Positions 33,306 through 42,600 of a stretch of 57,480 bases of DNA are shown here, piece by piece (the first letter of the stretch is position 1; every line of letters begins with the position of its first letter). Both the position numbers and the translations under genes were made by a program. Source of the stretch: Bacteroidota bacterium (GTDB lineage Bacteria; Bacteroidota; Bacteroidia; Cytophagales; Cyclobacteriaceae). The notes under the pieces were generated by a model. That model did no database searches. It was not told the origin of the DNA and saw nothing but the letters and a program-made list of their open reading frames with translations. Location of the stretch: positions 1-57,480 of the forward strand of contig JAFDYY010000016.1 in NCBI GenBank assembly GCA_018267195.1. The letters are read 5' to 3'.

Positions 33306-35741
33306 ATGCTGTTTTCAGACCTTGAGCCAATTACTTCCGGAAAAATTCTTCAGCTGTACCGCAACCGGCCTGTTCAAAATTTGGTTATCGACAGCCGTAA
33401 AGTGCTGATCAGTAGCGGATCTGTTTTCTTTGCCATTACGGGTGACCGCCATGATGGCCACCGGTACATTGATGAACTCTATGAATTAGGGTTAAGGCAA
33501 TTTGTGATTGAAAAAAACATCAACCCGGTAAAATATAATGAAGCCAATTTTTTGCGAGTCGGCTCTTCGCTCTCGGCTTTACAGAATATTGTTTGTACCC
33601 ATCGGAGAAAATTTAATTTTCCGGTAATCGGAATTACCGGGAGCAATGGAAAGACCATCGTGAAAGAATGGTTATACCAGCTGCTCTCGGCTGATTATCG
33701 GATTGTAAAAAACCCCGGAAGTTATAATTCGCAAATAGGGGTGCCTTTGTCTGTCTGGAGGATGGATGAAAACCATACCCTGGGTATTTTTGAGGCTGGT
33801 ACTTCTAAGCCGGCTGAAATTGAAAAACTGGAACGGATCATCAAACCCACCCTCGGCATTTTTACTAACATCGGTTCGGCACACGATGAAGGTTTTGAAA
33901 GTCGTTTTCAAAAAATTAATGAGAAGCTGTCGTTGTTTAAAAATACCAACACATTATTGTTCTGCAAAAACCACAAGGATATTGACCGGGCTATTGCTGA
34001 AGCTCATATCCCTTCGTTTACCTGGGCTGTACAGGCAGAGGCCGATGTAAAAATAGAACCCGAAAATTCCGGTTTTCGGATTTCTTATAATCAGCATTCG
34101 TTTTTTCTCTCGCTACCGTTTTCCGACAAAGCTTCGTTAGAAAATTGTTTTCATTGTATCGCGTTAATGTTGTTTTGGGGATACGATCCGGTGGTTATCC
34201 AGCAGCGGGTTCTTGCGTTGCAGCCCGTATCTATGCGGTTAGAACTGAAAGAAGGAATTAACCGTTGCCTGCTCATAGACGATACTTACAACAATGATCT
34301 GGGTGGCTTGCAGATCAGTTTAGATTTTTTGGCCGGACAGCAGAAAAAAAAGAAAACCATTATTTTATCGGATGTGCTGCAATCGGGGCTGGAGCCTAAA
34401 GAGTTGATTAAAAAAATAGAGGAATTAGTAGGCCAGCATCACTTATCTAAAGTCATTTTAATTGGAAAAATATTTTTTGAGACGAGCTCTTTATTTTTAT
34501 CAAAAGAAGAAAAATTCTTTTATTCTTCTACCGATGACTTTTTGAAACAACACGATCTTCATTCGTTCGAGAATGAAATTATCTTGATAAAAGGAGCGCG
34601 TGTCTTTCAATTTGAAAAGATTATTCTGCGCCTGCAACGGAAAAATCACGGTACGGTAATGGAAATTGACTTGAGTAAGTTGGTGCACAATCTCAATTGG
34701 TTCAAATCAAAACTAAAACCGGGGGTAAAACTCATGGCTATGGTAAAAGCCTTTGCTTATGGCAGCGGCAGCGAAGAAGTAGCCGGTCTTTTGCAATATC
34801 ATAAAGTAGATTATCTGGGAGTGGCCTATACCGATGAGGGGGTGGACCTGCGCAAAAAAAATATTAGCATCCCCATTTTAGTAATGAACGCTTCGGAAGA
34901 AAGTTTTGAATCGCTGCTAGCCTACAATCTGGAGCCGGTTATGTTTTCGCTAAAATTATTGAATCGCTTTGCCCTCTTTTTGCAAAGCCGAAAAGCCGTC
35001 ATTCATTTAGAATTAGAAACCGGTATGAACCGGCTGGGCTTAGCCGAAAGCGAGCTTTCTGAAGCTATTACGCTCTTAAAGAAAAACCCCAACATTCATA
35101 TTGCTTCGGTCTTTTCACACTTATCCGCTTCAGACGAAGCTTTGTACGATGATTTTACAAAAGAACAAGCTGACCGTTTTCAAAAAATGTATCGGGTTGT
35201 TGCTTCTGAATTAAATATTAAGCCCATCCGGCATATTCTAAATTCGGCCGGTATCATCCGGTTGCCCGATTGGCAAATGGAAATGGTGCGCCTGGGTATT
35301 GGTTTATATGGAATAGATCCTTCGGGTGAAGAGGCCTATAGCCTACAACCGGCTGTTACTTTAAAAACGGTTATTTCGCAAATAAAAAAAATAAAACCCA
35401 ACGAAACCGTGGGTTATGGACGAAAGGGAAAAGTTGAAAAAGAAATAACCGTGGCCACCCTCGCCATTGGCTATGCCGATGGGTTTAGCCGAAGTTTTAG
35501 CCGAGGCAAGGGGTGCTTTTTGGTAAATGGAAAAAAAGCCTCTGTTGTGGGAAACGTCTGCATGGACATGACCATGATAAACATTACCGGAATAGAAGCC
35601 CGCGAGGGAGATGAAGTTATTGTTTTTGGAAATGGGCTGCCCATTCAGGAAGTGGCTAAAAAAATAGAAACCATTCCGTACGAAATTCTAACCAATACAA
35701 GTTCACGGGTAAAGCGGGTTTTTATTTCGGAAGGTATTTGA
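33306..35741 (+). CDS. murF-alr: Bifunctional MurF / alanine racemase
   Basis: 811 residues, a natural fusion common in Bacteroidota. The N-terminal MurF part (about 1-450) has the ATP loop 'GITGSNGKTIVKEW' (about 109-117), the ligase core, and the C-terminal Mur lid with 'LIDDTYNNDLGGLQ'. The alanine racemase part (about 457-811) has the PLP lysine Lys481 in 'MAMVKAFAYGSGS', the PLP phosphate region 'HILNSAGIIRLPDWQMEMVR', and 'CMDMTMINIT' with substrate-binding Met and Thr. MurF adds D-Ala-D-Ala to UDP-MurNAc-tripeptide; Alr supplies D-Ala, so the fusion combines production and use. The MurF loop lacks no key residue. The next gene is convergent with only one base between stops. Confidence 0.94.
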   Translation: MLFSDLEPITSGKILQLYRNRPVQNLVIDSRKVLISSGSVFFAITGDRHDGHRYIDELYELGLRQFVIEKNINPVKYNEANFLRVGSSLSALQNIVCTHRRKFNFPVIGITGSNGKTIVKEWLYQLLSADYRIVKNPGSYNSQIGVPLSVWRMDENHTLGIFEAGTSKPAEIEKLERIIKPTLGIFTNIGSAHDEGFESRFQKINEKLSLFKNTNTLLFCKNHKDIDRAIAEAHIPSFTWAVQAEADVKIEPENSGFRISYNQHSFFLSLPFSDKASLENCFHCIALMLFWGYDPVVIQQRVLALQPVSMRLELKEGINRCLLIDDTYNNDLGGLQISLDFLAGQQKKKKTIILSDVLQSGLEPKELIKKIEELVGQHHLSKVILIGKIFFETSSLFLSKEEKFFYSSTDDFLKQHDLHSFENEIILIKGARVFQFEKIILRLQRKNHGTVMEIDLSKLVHNLNWFKSKLKPGVKLMAMVKAFAYGSGSEEVAGLLQYHKVDYLGVAYTDEGVDLRKKNISIPILVMNASEESFESLLAYNLEPVMFSLKLLNRFALFLQSRKAVIHLELETGMNRLGLAESELSEAITLLKKNPNIHIASVFSHLSASDEALYDDFTKEQADRFQKMYRVVASELNIKPIRHILNSAGIIRLPDWQMEMVRLGIGLYGIDPSGEEAYSLQPAVTLKTVISQIKKIKPNETVGYGRKGKVEKEITVATLAIGYADGFSRSFSRGKGCFLVNGKKASVVGNVCMDMTMINITGIEAREGDEVIVFGNGLPIQEVAKKIETIPYEILTNTSSRVKRVFISEGI

Positions 35742-35742
35742 T

Positions 35743-36618
35743 CTACCGGATTGCTTGCAGCCCCCCGGTATGAATAGCCAGCACGGTTGAGCCCGAAGGG
35801 AAAAATCCTTTTTGAGCCAAGTCGAATATTCCGTATATCATTTTACCGGTATAGACCGGGTCGAGCGGCAAATTGCTTTTTTTCATTTCGTGAATAAAAT
35901 CGAGCAAGGCCGGTGTGGTTTTGGCATAACCCCCAAAATGATAATCCGTCTGTAGGTGCCAATTACGAAATGGAGAATAACTCAAATGAGATTTTATTTC
36001 CCCTTCTAAAAAACTTCCATTTTTTAAAACCGGAAAACCGATTATCTGTGTGGCACTGGTTAATCCGGAAATAAGTCCTGCAATGGTTCCGCCTGTGCCT
36101 ACCGGCAAACAAACATAGTTGCACTTTAAGGGTGCTATTTTTTCTTTTGCATACTCTGCACACCCTCTAACGGCCAACGCATTAGTTCCGCCTTCCGGTA
36201 TCAGGTAAAAATTGCCAAAACGTGTGTGCAGCTGCTCCATAAATTCGGATGTGGTTTTGTTGCGATACCCTGCACGCGAAATAAAATGAAGTTGCATACC
36301 ACAACGTTGGGCAAAAGACAAGGTAGAATTTAATGGTAAAATTTTTTCTCCACGAATAATACCAATGCTTTTAAAGCCAAGTTCGTTTGCCGCAGCCGCG
36401 GTGGCATAAATATGATTAGAAAAAGCTCCCCCAAAAGTAAGCAGGGTGTCGTGACCGAGCCGCTTCGCTTCTTCGAGGTTATATTTTAGTTTCCACCACT
36501 TGTTGCCACTTACCAAGCGGTGATTTTGGTCTTCTCTTTTTACTAAAATAGTTAGCTTCGATATTTTAAATATATCCATTTCCAGCGTTATAACAGGTGT
36601 TTCGTTATATTGAAGCAA
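35743..36618 (-). CDS. ACC deaminase / D-cysteine desulfhydrase-like PLP enzyme
   Basis: About 291 residues of a fold-type II PLP enzyme. 'LVKREDQNHRLVSGNKWWKLKYNL' style sequence (seen as 'VKREDQNHRLVSGNKWWKL') holds the cofactor lysine; 'LTFGGAFSNHIYATAAAA', 'IPEGGTNALAVRG' and 'LPVGTGGTIAGL' follow. The family covers 1-aminocyclopropane-1-carboxylate deaminase and D-cysteine desulfhydrase, which release ammonia or sulfide. The N-terminal 'QYNETPV' aligns with the conserved 'PTPL' of relatives only if translation begins at TTG 36618; ATG 36579 is the next start and would lose this strand. In-frame sequence beyond 36618 would overlap the divergent radical SAM gene. Substrate uncertain. Confidence 0.85.
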   Translation of the reverse strand: MLQYNETPVITLEMDIFKISKLTILVKREDQNHRLVSGNKWWKLKYNLEEAKRLGHDTLLTFGGAFSNHIYATAAAANELGFKSIGIIRGEKILPLNSTLSFAQRCGMQLHFISRAGYRNKTTSEFMEQLHTRFGNFYLIPEGGTNALAVRGCAEYAKEKIAPLKCNYVCLPVGTGGTIAGLISGLTSATQIIGFPVLKNGSFLEGEIKSHLSYSPFRNWHLQTDYHFGGYAKTTPALLDFIHEMKKSNLPLDPVYTGKMIYGIFDLAQKGFFPSGSTVLAIHTGGLQAIR

Positions 36619-36641
36619 TGCTAAATAAATTAGTAAATTTG
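36610..36641 (+). promoter_or_regulatory. Promoter of the PA0069-type radical SAM gene
   Basis: TTG at 36610-36612, a 21-bp spacer and TAAATTTG at 36634-36641 match the bacteroidete promoter. The -7 box ends 4 bp before ATG 36646, so the message should have almost no leader. Confidence 0.65.
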
Positions 36642-36645
36642 ATGA

Positions 36646-37704
36646 ATGAAAAACGAAGATAGTTATTTCAGCGGCCGGGGTGCACAGATAAAAACAGACA
36701 ACCCATTTTTGAAAGCGGAATACGTGGCCGAACACATAGAAGGTCTTGATGAACCGTTTTTGGAAAACCCGGCTACACAATTATTTTTTGAAACCCCAAA
36801 AAAAATAATCAATAAAGTAGATAGCCCCGACCTGTCTGCCCTGTATTCCATGAATCCGTATCAAGGCTGCGAACACGGCTGCATTTATTGTTATGCGCGC
36901 AACACCCACGAGTATTACGGATTTAGTGCGGGGCTTGATTTTGAAAGTAAAATCATTGTTAAAAAAAATGCAGCCAAAATATTAGAACAACAATTGCTTC
37001 ATAAAAACTGGAAAGTATCGCCCATTATGCTCAGTGGTAATACTGACTGTTATCAACCGCAAGAACGAAAATTAGAAATTACCCGGCAGCTCTTAACCGT
37101 GCTGGCCATGTATCGGCATCCGGTAAGTATCATCACAAAAAACGGATTGATTATGCGCGATATTGATCTGCTTCAAGACCTGGCAAAGGACAATCTGGTG
37201 CAGGTAATGATTTCAGTTACTACTTTAAATGAAGTTTTGCGAAGGCAGATGGAGCCTCGCACCGCCAGCGCCATCAAACGGCTAAAAACAATAGAAGCTC
37301 TTTCGAAGGCCGGCATCCCTGTCGGCATCATGAATGCACCTATTATTCCCGGATTAAACCATCACGAAATTCCCTCTGTACTGAAGGTGGCAGCAGACCA
37401 CGGAGCGCTAACTGCCGGATTAACGATTGTTCGGCTCAATGGCTCCATAGGAAAAATTTTTGAAGACTGGCTCCAAAAAAATTTTCCTGATCGTTTCGAA
37501 AAAGTATGGAACCAAATCTGTTCCCTGCACGGGGGAAGCGTAAACGATTCGCAGTTTGGCAGGCGAATGCGTGGCGATGGTAAAATTGCCGAAGTAATTC
37601 ATCAGCTATTCAGCGTATCTAAAAAAAAATATTTTGGCGAAAATAAAATGCCCCCATTTAACTTAAGCACGTTCAGAAAAGGCGGAGCCTATTCTCTGTT
37701 TTAG
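36646..37704 (+). CDS. PA0069/Rv2578c-family radical SAM protein
   Basis: 352 residues. The cluster motif is 'GCEHGCIYCYARNTHEYYGF' (Cys75, Cys79, Cys82), the exact form seen in the PA0069 family, preceded by 'SMNPYQ' and followed by 'DFESKIIVK'. The N-terminal 'SGRGAQIKTDNPF' is also a family mark. Members bind a [4Fe-4S] cluster and cleave SAM; their substrate is unknown, and they are distantly related to spore photoproduct lyase and tRNA-modifying enzymes. It is a solitary gene, divergent from the PLP enzyme, with its own promoter almost at the start codon. Confidence 0.9.
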   Translation: MKNEDSYFSGRGAQIKTDNPFLKAEYVAEHIEGLDEPFLENPATQLFFETPKKIINKVDSPDLSALYSMNPYQGCEHGCIYCYARNTHEYYGFSAGLDFESKIIVKKNAAKILEQQLLHKNWKVSPIMLSGNTDCYQPQERKLEITRQLLTVLAMYRHPVSIITKNGLIMRDIDLLQDLAKDNLVQVMISVTTLNEVLRRQMEPRTASAIKRLKTIEALSKAGIPVGIMNAPIIPGLNHHEIPSVLKVAADHGALTAGLTIVRLNGSIGKIFEDWLQKNFPDRFEKVWNQICSLHGGSVNDSQFGRRMRGDGKIAEVIHQLFSVSKKKYFGENKMPPFNLSTFRKGGAYSLF

Positions 37705-37742
37705 TGCCCCCCATTCTGCGGGCTCATAACCTCTCCCCTGCT

Positions 37743-37776
37743 TTGTCCGTTAAATGATTGTTTTTATTTACCTTTG
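37743..37776 (+). promoter_or_regulatory. Promoter before the metal-efflux cassette
   Basis: TTG at 37743-37745, a 23-bp spacer and TACCTTTG at 37769-37776 match the bacteroidete consensus. It ends 5 bp before the TTG start at 37782. Confidence 0.6.
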
Positions 37777-37781
37777 TTCGA

Positions 37782-38150
37782 TTGAAACGGATTTTAGCCA
37801 TCGCCTTTTTAGTTTTATACATCAATTCAAATACCGAATTGCATGAACTGATGCGCTTGCCGGTATTGTTCGAGCATTTTTCTGAACATAAAAATCTGGC
37901 CGGAGGCATTTCTCTTTGGAATTTTTTAGTGATGCATTACAGCACGAACCAATCGCACGATGCCCACGACAGCCGTCTTCCGTTTAAAGATCCTTCTCAT
38001 TCTTTTACGGCTGCTGTTCTGGTTCTACCTACGTTGCCTTTTTCTTTAACTTATACTCAATTTGTAGCTAATGTTAACCACGGCAACAGCTACCGCGAAA
38101 CGGTTTTCTCTTCTCCGTTAAGCGAAATCTTTCAACCCCCTAAAGGGTAA
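37782..38150 (+). CDS. Small secreted protein heading the czc cassette
   Basis: About 122 residues from TTG 37782 (MKRILAIAFLVLYINSN...), which gives a signal-like N-terminus; no ATG is available before the conserved core, and TTG 37758 is the only longer choice. The core 'TELHELMRLPVLFEHFSEHK' and the following 'ISLWNFLVMHYS' match, from memory, small proteins often encoded just before CzcA/CusA pumps in Bacteroidota. A His/Asp-rich stretch ('STNQSHDAHDSRLPF') and a second ('DPSHSF') could bind metal. It ends 'EIFQPPKG', also recurrent in this group. Function is unproven, perhaps a periplasmic metal chaperone or sensor. Confidence 0.68.
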   Translation: MKRILAIAFLVLYINSNTELHELMRLPVLFEHFSEHKNLAGGISLWNFLVMHYSTNQSHDAHDSRLPFKDPSHSFTAAVLVLPTLPFSLTYTQFVANVNHGNSYRETVFSSPLSEIFQPPKG

Positions 38151-38165
38151 GACATTTTCTTGCTA

Positions 38166-38202
38166 CTAACTTCTACCGCCAAGCGGTGGGTTAGTTTTTT
38201 TT
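38166..38202 (+). terminator. Hairpin-T8 terminator or attenuator between the small gene and czcA
   Basis: CTAAC (38166-38170) pairs with GTTAG (38190-38194), and ACCGC with GCGGT (38175-38187) around a CAA loop, followed by eight T. It has the form of an intrinsic terminator, placed between genes that would otherwise share a promoter. Confidence 0.65.
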
Positions 38203-38210
38203 CTATGTCT

Positions 38211-38231
38211 TACATTTTAATGTACATTTTA
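38211..38231 (+). repeat. Two direct copies of TACATTTTA just before czcA
   Basis: TACATTTTA occurs at 38211-38219 and 38223-38231, a 12-bp period. Each resembles a -7 element (TAnnTTTG with a final T). They could be alternative promoters or an operator; the second runs into the ATG. Confidence 0.4.
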
Positions 38232-41200
38232 TGCTGAACGGCATTATCTCTTTTTCCATCCGGAATAAAGTAGTGATCGCAATGCTCACACTGGCTTTAG
38301 TCGTGTGGGGGTTTTATTCGCTTACCAAACTTCCGATCGATGCTGTACCCGATATTACTAATAATCAGGTGCAGGTGCTTACGGTTTCGCCTTCGTTGGC
38401 CGCTAATGAAATTGAGCGGCTCGTTACTTTTCCGGTCGAGCAAACGATGGCCACTATACCGGACATAATTGAAATGCGTTCGTTTTCCCGATTTGGCCTC
38501 TCGGTGGTTACCATTGTGTTTACTGACGATACCGATATTTACTGGGCCCGCCAGCAAGTAAACGAACGGCTAACGGCCGTCAAGCAAATGATTCCGGCAG
38601 GCGTTGGCAATCCTCAACTGGGTCCGGTCTCCACTGGCCTTAGCGAAATCTACCAATATATCATCCGTCCGGAAAAAGGATATGAAAACCAGTATGATGC
38701 TATGGAACTTCGCACTATTCAGGATTGGATTGTGCGCAGGCAACTGCTGGGCATACCAGGTATTGCCGATGTAAGCAGTTGGGGCGGAAAGTTGAAGCAA
38801 TATGAAATTGCCGTCAACACCGATAAACTGCGAAGCATGGATATGGGCATTAATGAAATTTTTTCTGCCTTGCAACGAAACAACCAAAACACAGGAGGGG
38901 CTTACATCGACCAAAAACCTTATGCTTTTTTTATTCGAAGTGAAGGCCTGGCCCAAACACTGGAAGACATTGAAAAGATTGTTATCCGGAATAGCCCCTC
39001 GGGTTTTCCTGTTTTAATCCGCGATGTGGCTCAGGTGCGTCTTGGCCACGCCATTCGCTACGGTGCTATGACGTACAATGACGAAGGCGAAAAAGTGGGA
39101 GCCATTGTGCTGATGTTAAAAGGAGCCAACTCTTCGGTAGTAATAAAAAATGTAAAAGAGCGAATTGAACAGATAAAAAAGACCCTTCCGGCAGGTGTGC
39201 TTATAGAGCCTTATTTAGATCGAACGAAGTTGGTGAATAACGCCATCAACACGGTTACTAAAAATCTGGCCGAAGGAGCACTCATCGTGGTTTTTGTTTT
39301 AGTCTTGATGCTGGGCAACCTGCGGGCGGGTTTAGTAGTGGCATCCGTTATTCCGCTGGCGATGCTTTTTGCCATTTGCATGATGAACCTTTTCGGGGTC
39401 TCTGGAAATTTAATGAGTCTTGGCGCCATTGATTTCGGGTTGATTGTTGACGGGGCGGTAATTATTGTGGAGGCAACCTTGCATCATTTGGCATCAATCC
39501 AGCGAACCGATAAAATTTCGCAAACTGAAATGGATGGAGAAGTTAAACTCGCGGCTACTTCGATGATGAACTCTGCGGCTTTTGGCCAAATCATTATCTT
39601 AATTGTGTACTTGCCCATTCTTACACTGGTGGGCATTGAGGGAAAAATGTTCCGTCCGATGGCACAAACCGTAGCCTTCGCCATTTTAGGTGCCTTGATT
39701 TTATCGCTTACGTATGTGCCTATGGTTTCATCGCTCTGGCTGAATAAACGGCCGATAAAACCAATTGGTATCTCCGATAAAATCATGCGCTTTTTTCATC
39801 GTCTGTACCAACCTCTAATTCATTCCGCTCTTCGCAAACGGCTGGGGGTAATTCTATTTTCACTACTTCTTTTCATCACCAGCATAGTGGTGTTCTCCCG
39901 GCTTGGAGGAGAATTTATTCCCACGCTTGACGAGGGCGACTTTGCCGTAGAAACCAAAATCCTTACGGGCAGTTCGCTTACTCAAATGACGGAAACCACC
40001 CAAAAGGCTTCGCGTGTGTTGCTCAATCATTTCCCGGAAGTAAAAAAAGTGATTGGAAAAATCGGAACCTCTGAAATTCCTACCGATCCAATGCCCATTG
40101 AAAATGGGGACTTAATCATTGTGCTTAAAGATCGTAAAGAGTGGACCAGCGCCCACTCGCGTGAAGAAATGGCCGATAAAATGGATGCGGCTCTTCATAA
40201 AGAAATGCCCGGTGTGCTTTTTGGATTTCAACAACCCATTCAAATGCGTTTCAATGAATTGATTTCGGGATCGCGTCAGGATGTCGTTTTAAAAATCTAT
40301 GGCGAGGATTTAGATTTATTGATGGCCTATGCCGACCGCGTGGGTAAAATAGCTCGAAGCGTACGGGGCGCAGAAGATATTTATGTTGAGCCGGTGGGCG
40401 GGCTGCCCCAAATTGTCGTACGCTTCGACCGCAATAAATTAGCCTTGTTTGGGTTGAGCATGGAAGAAGTAAACACGGTGCTGCGTGCCGGCTTTGCCGG
40501 AGAATCGGCCGGAGAGGTTTATGAAAAAGAAAGACGGTTTGATCTGGTGGTTCGCCTTAATCAACAAAACCGAAAGGGCATTGAAGATATACAAGGCTTA
40601 TATGTTAAAACCGTTAATGGCAATCAAATTCCTTTGGCACAACTGGCTACCATATCGTTGGAGTCTGGCCTCAACCAGATTCAGCGCGATGATGCCAAAC
40701 GCAGGATAGCCGTTGGCTTTAACGTGCGTGGCCGCGATGTAGAAAGCATTGTAGAAGAACTGCAGTTAAAAATCGGCAAACAATTAAAAATGGAGCCGGG
40801 GTATTATATAAAATATGGGGGCGATTTCAAAAATCTCCAGGAAGCCAAGCAGCGGCTGATGATTGCCGTGCCTGTGGTGCTGCTGTTAATTTTTATTTTG
40901 TTGTATTTTACTTTTCATTCCTTTCGCGAGACTTTCCTCATCTTTTCTTCCATTCCTTTGGCTGCTATCGGTGGTGTATTTGCCTTGTGGTTACGCAATA
41001 TGCCGTTCAGTATTTCGGCCGGGGTAGGATTCATTGCATTATTTGGCGTAGCTGTTTTGAATGGAATTGTGCTGATCTCCGAGTTTAACCGATTAAAAAA
41101 AGAAGGAACGGATAACGATCTTTTTGAAATCGTATTGAAGGGGACTTCGGTTCGGCTTCGTCCTGTACTGATGACGGCTCTGGTGGCTTCTCTGGGTTTT

Positions 41201-41362
41201 TTGCCGATGGCATTATCGCAAACCTCGGGAGCCGAAGTGCAGCGTCCGCTGGCTACAGTTGTAATCGGTGGATTAATTTCTGCTACGTTACTTACACTGG
41301 TGGTACTCCCTGTTCTATATACCTTTTTTGAAAAGAAACCTGCTCATCATGAAAAAGCATAA
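38231..41362 (+). CDS. czcA: CzcA/CusA-type heavy-metal RND efflux pump
   Basis: 1043 residues, the full RND length with twelve expected transmembrane helices and two large periplasmic loops. 'GAIDFGLIVDGAVIIVEA' in TM4 is the HME-RND signature with the proton-relay Asp; 'KLPIDAVPDITNNQVQVLT' near the N-terminus and 'GGEFIPTLDEGDFAVET' at the start of the second half are typical of CzcA/CusA/SilA. The pump expels divalent (Zn, Co, Cd) or monovalent (Cu, Ag) cations by proton exchange; the CusA methionine cluster cannot be judged here, so the ion is open. It is followed by CzcC (14 bp overlap) and CzcB. Confidence 0.94.
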   Translation: MLNGIISFSIRNKVVIAMLTLALVVWGFYSLTKLPIDAVPDITNNQVQVLTVSPSLAANEIERLVTFPVEQTMATIPDIIEMRSFSRFGLSVVTIVFTDDTDIYWARQQVNERLTAVKQMIPAGVGNPQLGPVSTGLSEIYQYIIRPEKGYENQYDAMELRTIQDWIVRRQLLGIPGIADVSSWGGKLKQYEIAVNTDKLRSMDMGINEIFSALQRNNQNTGGAYIDQKPYAFFIRSEGLAQTLEDIEKIVIRNSPSGFPVLIRDVAQVRLGHAIRYGAMTYNDEGEKVGAIVLMLKGANSSVVIKNVKERIEQIKKTLPAGVLIEPYLDRTKLVNNAINTVTKNLAEGALIVVFVLVLMLGNLRAGLVVASVIPLAMLFAICMMNLFGVSGNLMSLGAIDFGLIVDGAVIIVEATLHHLASIQRTDKISQTEMDGEVKLAATSMMNSAAFGQIIILIVYLPILTLVGIEGKMFRPMAQTVAFAILGALILSLTYVPMVSSLWLNKRPIKPIGISDKIMRFFHRLYQPLIHSALRKRLGVILFSLLLFITSIVVFSRLGGEFIPTLDEGDFAVETKILTGSSLTQMTETTQKASRVLLNHFPEVKKVIGKIGTSEIPTDPMPIENGDLIIVLKDRKEWTSAHSREEMADKMDAALHKEMPGVLFGFQQPIQMRFNELISGSRQDVVLKIYGEDLDLLMAYADRVGKIARSVRGAEDIYVEPVGGLPQIVVRFDRNKLALFGLSMEEVNTVLRAGFAGESAGEVYEKERRFDLVVRLNQQNRKGIEDIQGLYVKTVNGNQIPLAQLATISLESGLNQIQRDDAKRRIAVGFNVRGRDVESIVEELQLKIGKQLKMEPGYYIKYGGDFKNLQEAKQRLMIAVPVVLLLIFILLYFTFHSFRETFLIFSSIPLAAIGGVFALWLRNMPFSISAGVGFIALFGVAVLNGIVLISEFNRLKKEGTDNDLFEIVLKGTSVRLRPVLMTALVASLGFLPMALSQTSGAEVQRPLATVVIGGLISATLLTLVVLPVLYTFFEKKPAHHEKA

Positions 41363-42590
41363 TCTGTTTTTTATTATTCAGTATTTACTGTTTTGGGTGC
41401 CCGGACTGGTGGGTGCCCAGCAGTTGTCGTTGGAGGATGCCGTGAACACAGCGTTAAAAAATAATTTGGGCATTAAAGCAGCCGAATCTCAGGTAGATTA
41501 TTTTAAAGAAATACGAAAAACCGGAACGGATATCGGCAAACTTTCTGCCACTTGGATGCACGGACAGTACAACTCGTTTAATCACGACAACAACGTTACT
41601 ATTTTGCAAACCATTCCTTTTCCTACGGTGCTTGCAAACCAGATGCGCCTGGGCAAAGAACAAGTGGCCGGAGCTCAACAAAATTTGGTGGTGCAGCAAA
41701 ACAACCTAGTCTATGAAGTGAAGTTGTCTTATTACCAAATGCTTTATCAGAAAGCGCTAAAAGAACTGCTGCTTTCGCAAGACAGCTTATATACTGATTT
41801 TGCCAAGGCTTCTGCCTTGCGGTATAAAACCGGTGAGAGCAATTTGTTGGAAAAAACTACGGCCGAAACCCAATTGATGGATCTGCGCAACATACTACGA
41901 CAGAATGAAGCTGATATTCTAATTCAGGCTACTCAATTGCAGGCTCTTCTGAAAAGTGATATCCCTGTCTTTGCAAGCGATCTTTTTAAGAAAAGAATTT
42001 TGCCCGCAGAAGTTGATTCTGCCCGGCTGGGCAATAACCCGGCTTTAAAATTTATGCAACAGGAGGTAGCTATCAGTCATCAATACAAACGCACGGAGCG
42101 CAGTAAAATCATGCCCGACATTATGGTGGGCGGTTTTGCGCAAAGCCTTACCGGCTGGCAGCTCGATGTATTCAGGAATGATACTTTTTATCCTCGCAAT
42201 AAAATTTTTACAGGTTGGGAATTGGGTTTGGGTATTCCGCTATGGATAAAGCCAAGTATTGCGCGAGCGCGGGCAGCTGGGTTTCAGGAAGAGACAGCTA
42301 AAAAAAATGCCCAACACTATGAAGTGATGCTTACCGGCAGCTACCTGCAAGCACTACGCGAACTCGATAAAAGCAATGCTAACATTACGTACTATGAAAC
42401 GAGCGCTATGCAAAATGCTATGCTGTTGCTGTCGCAGGCACACAAAGCTTTTCGGGGTGGCGAAATAGGTTATATCGAATATCTGCAAGCTGTAAAAAAC
42501 TCGATTGACCTTCGAAAAAATTATCTGCTTGCTTTGCACCAATACAATCAGGTCGTTATCAAAATTGAATTTTTACTGGGAAAATATTAA
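41349..42590 (+). CDS. czcC: TolC-family outer-membrane efflux protein (CzcC-like)
   Basis: About 413 residues from ATG 41349, with a signal peptide ending 'LVGAQ' and the OEP repeat structure 'LSLEDAVNTALKNNLGIKAA' in the N-half and long alpha-helical hairpins throughout. Ends without a lipobox, so it is not an obvious lipoprotein. TolC-like trimers form the outer-membrane exit duct for RND pumps; here it must pair with CzcA and CzcB. It overlaps the czcA end by 14 bp and lies 10 bp before the start of czcB, a common order in Bacteroidota. Confidence 0.9.
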   Translation: MKKHNLFFIIQYLLFWVPGLVGAQQLSLEDAVNTALKNNLGIKAAESQVDYFKEIRKTGTDIGKLSATWMHGQYNSFNHDNNVTILQTIPFPTVLANQMRLGKEQVAGAQQNLVVQQNNLVYEVKLSYYQMLYQKALKELLLSQDSLYTDFAKASALRYKTGESNLLEKTTAETQLMDLRNILRQNEADILIQATQLQALLKSDIPVFASDLFKKRILPAEVDSARLGNNPALKFMQQEVAISHQYKRTERSKIMPDIMVGGFAQSLTGWQLDVFRNDTFYPRNKIFTGWELGLGIPLWIKPSIARARAAGFQEETAKKNAQHYEVMLTGSYLQALRELDKSNANITYYETSAMQNAMLLLSQAHKAFRGGEIGYIEYLQAVKNSIDLRKNYLLALHQYNQVVIKIEFLLGKY

Positions 42591-42600
42591 ACATCGAAAA

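Noticed and set aside
35743..36780. A longer 345-residue form of the ACC-deaminase-like protein
   Set aside because: The first 54 residues have no family similarity and overlap the divergent radical SAM gene and its promoter; the TTG at 36618 restores the conserved N-terminus.
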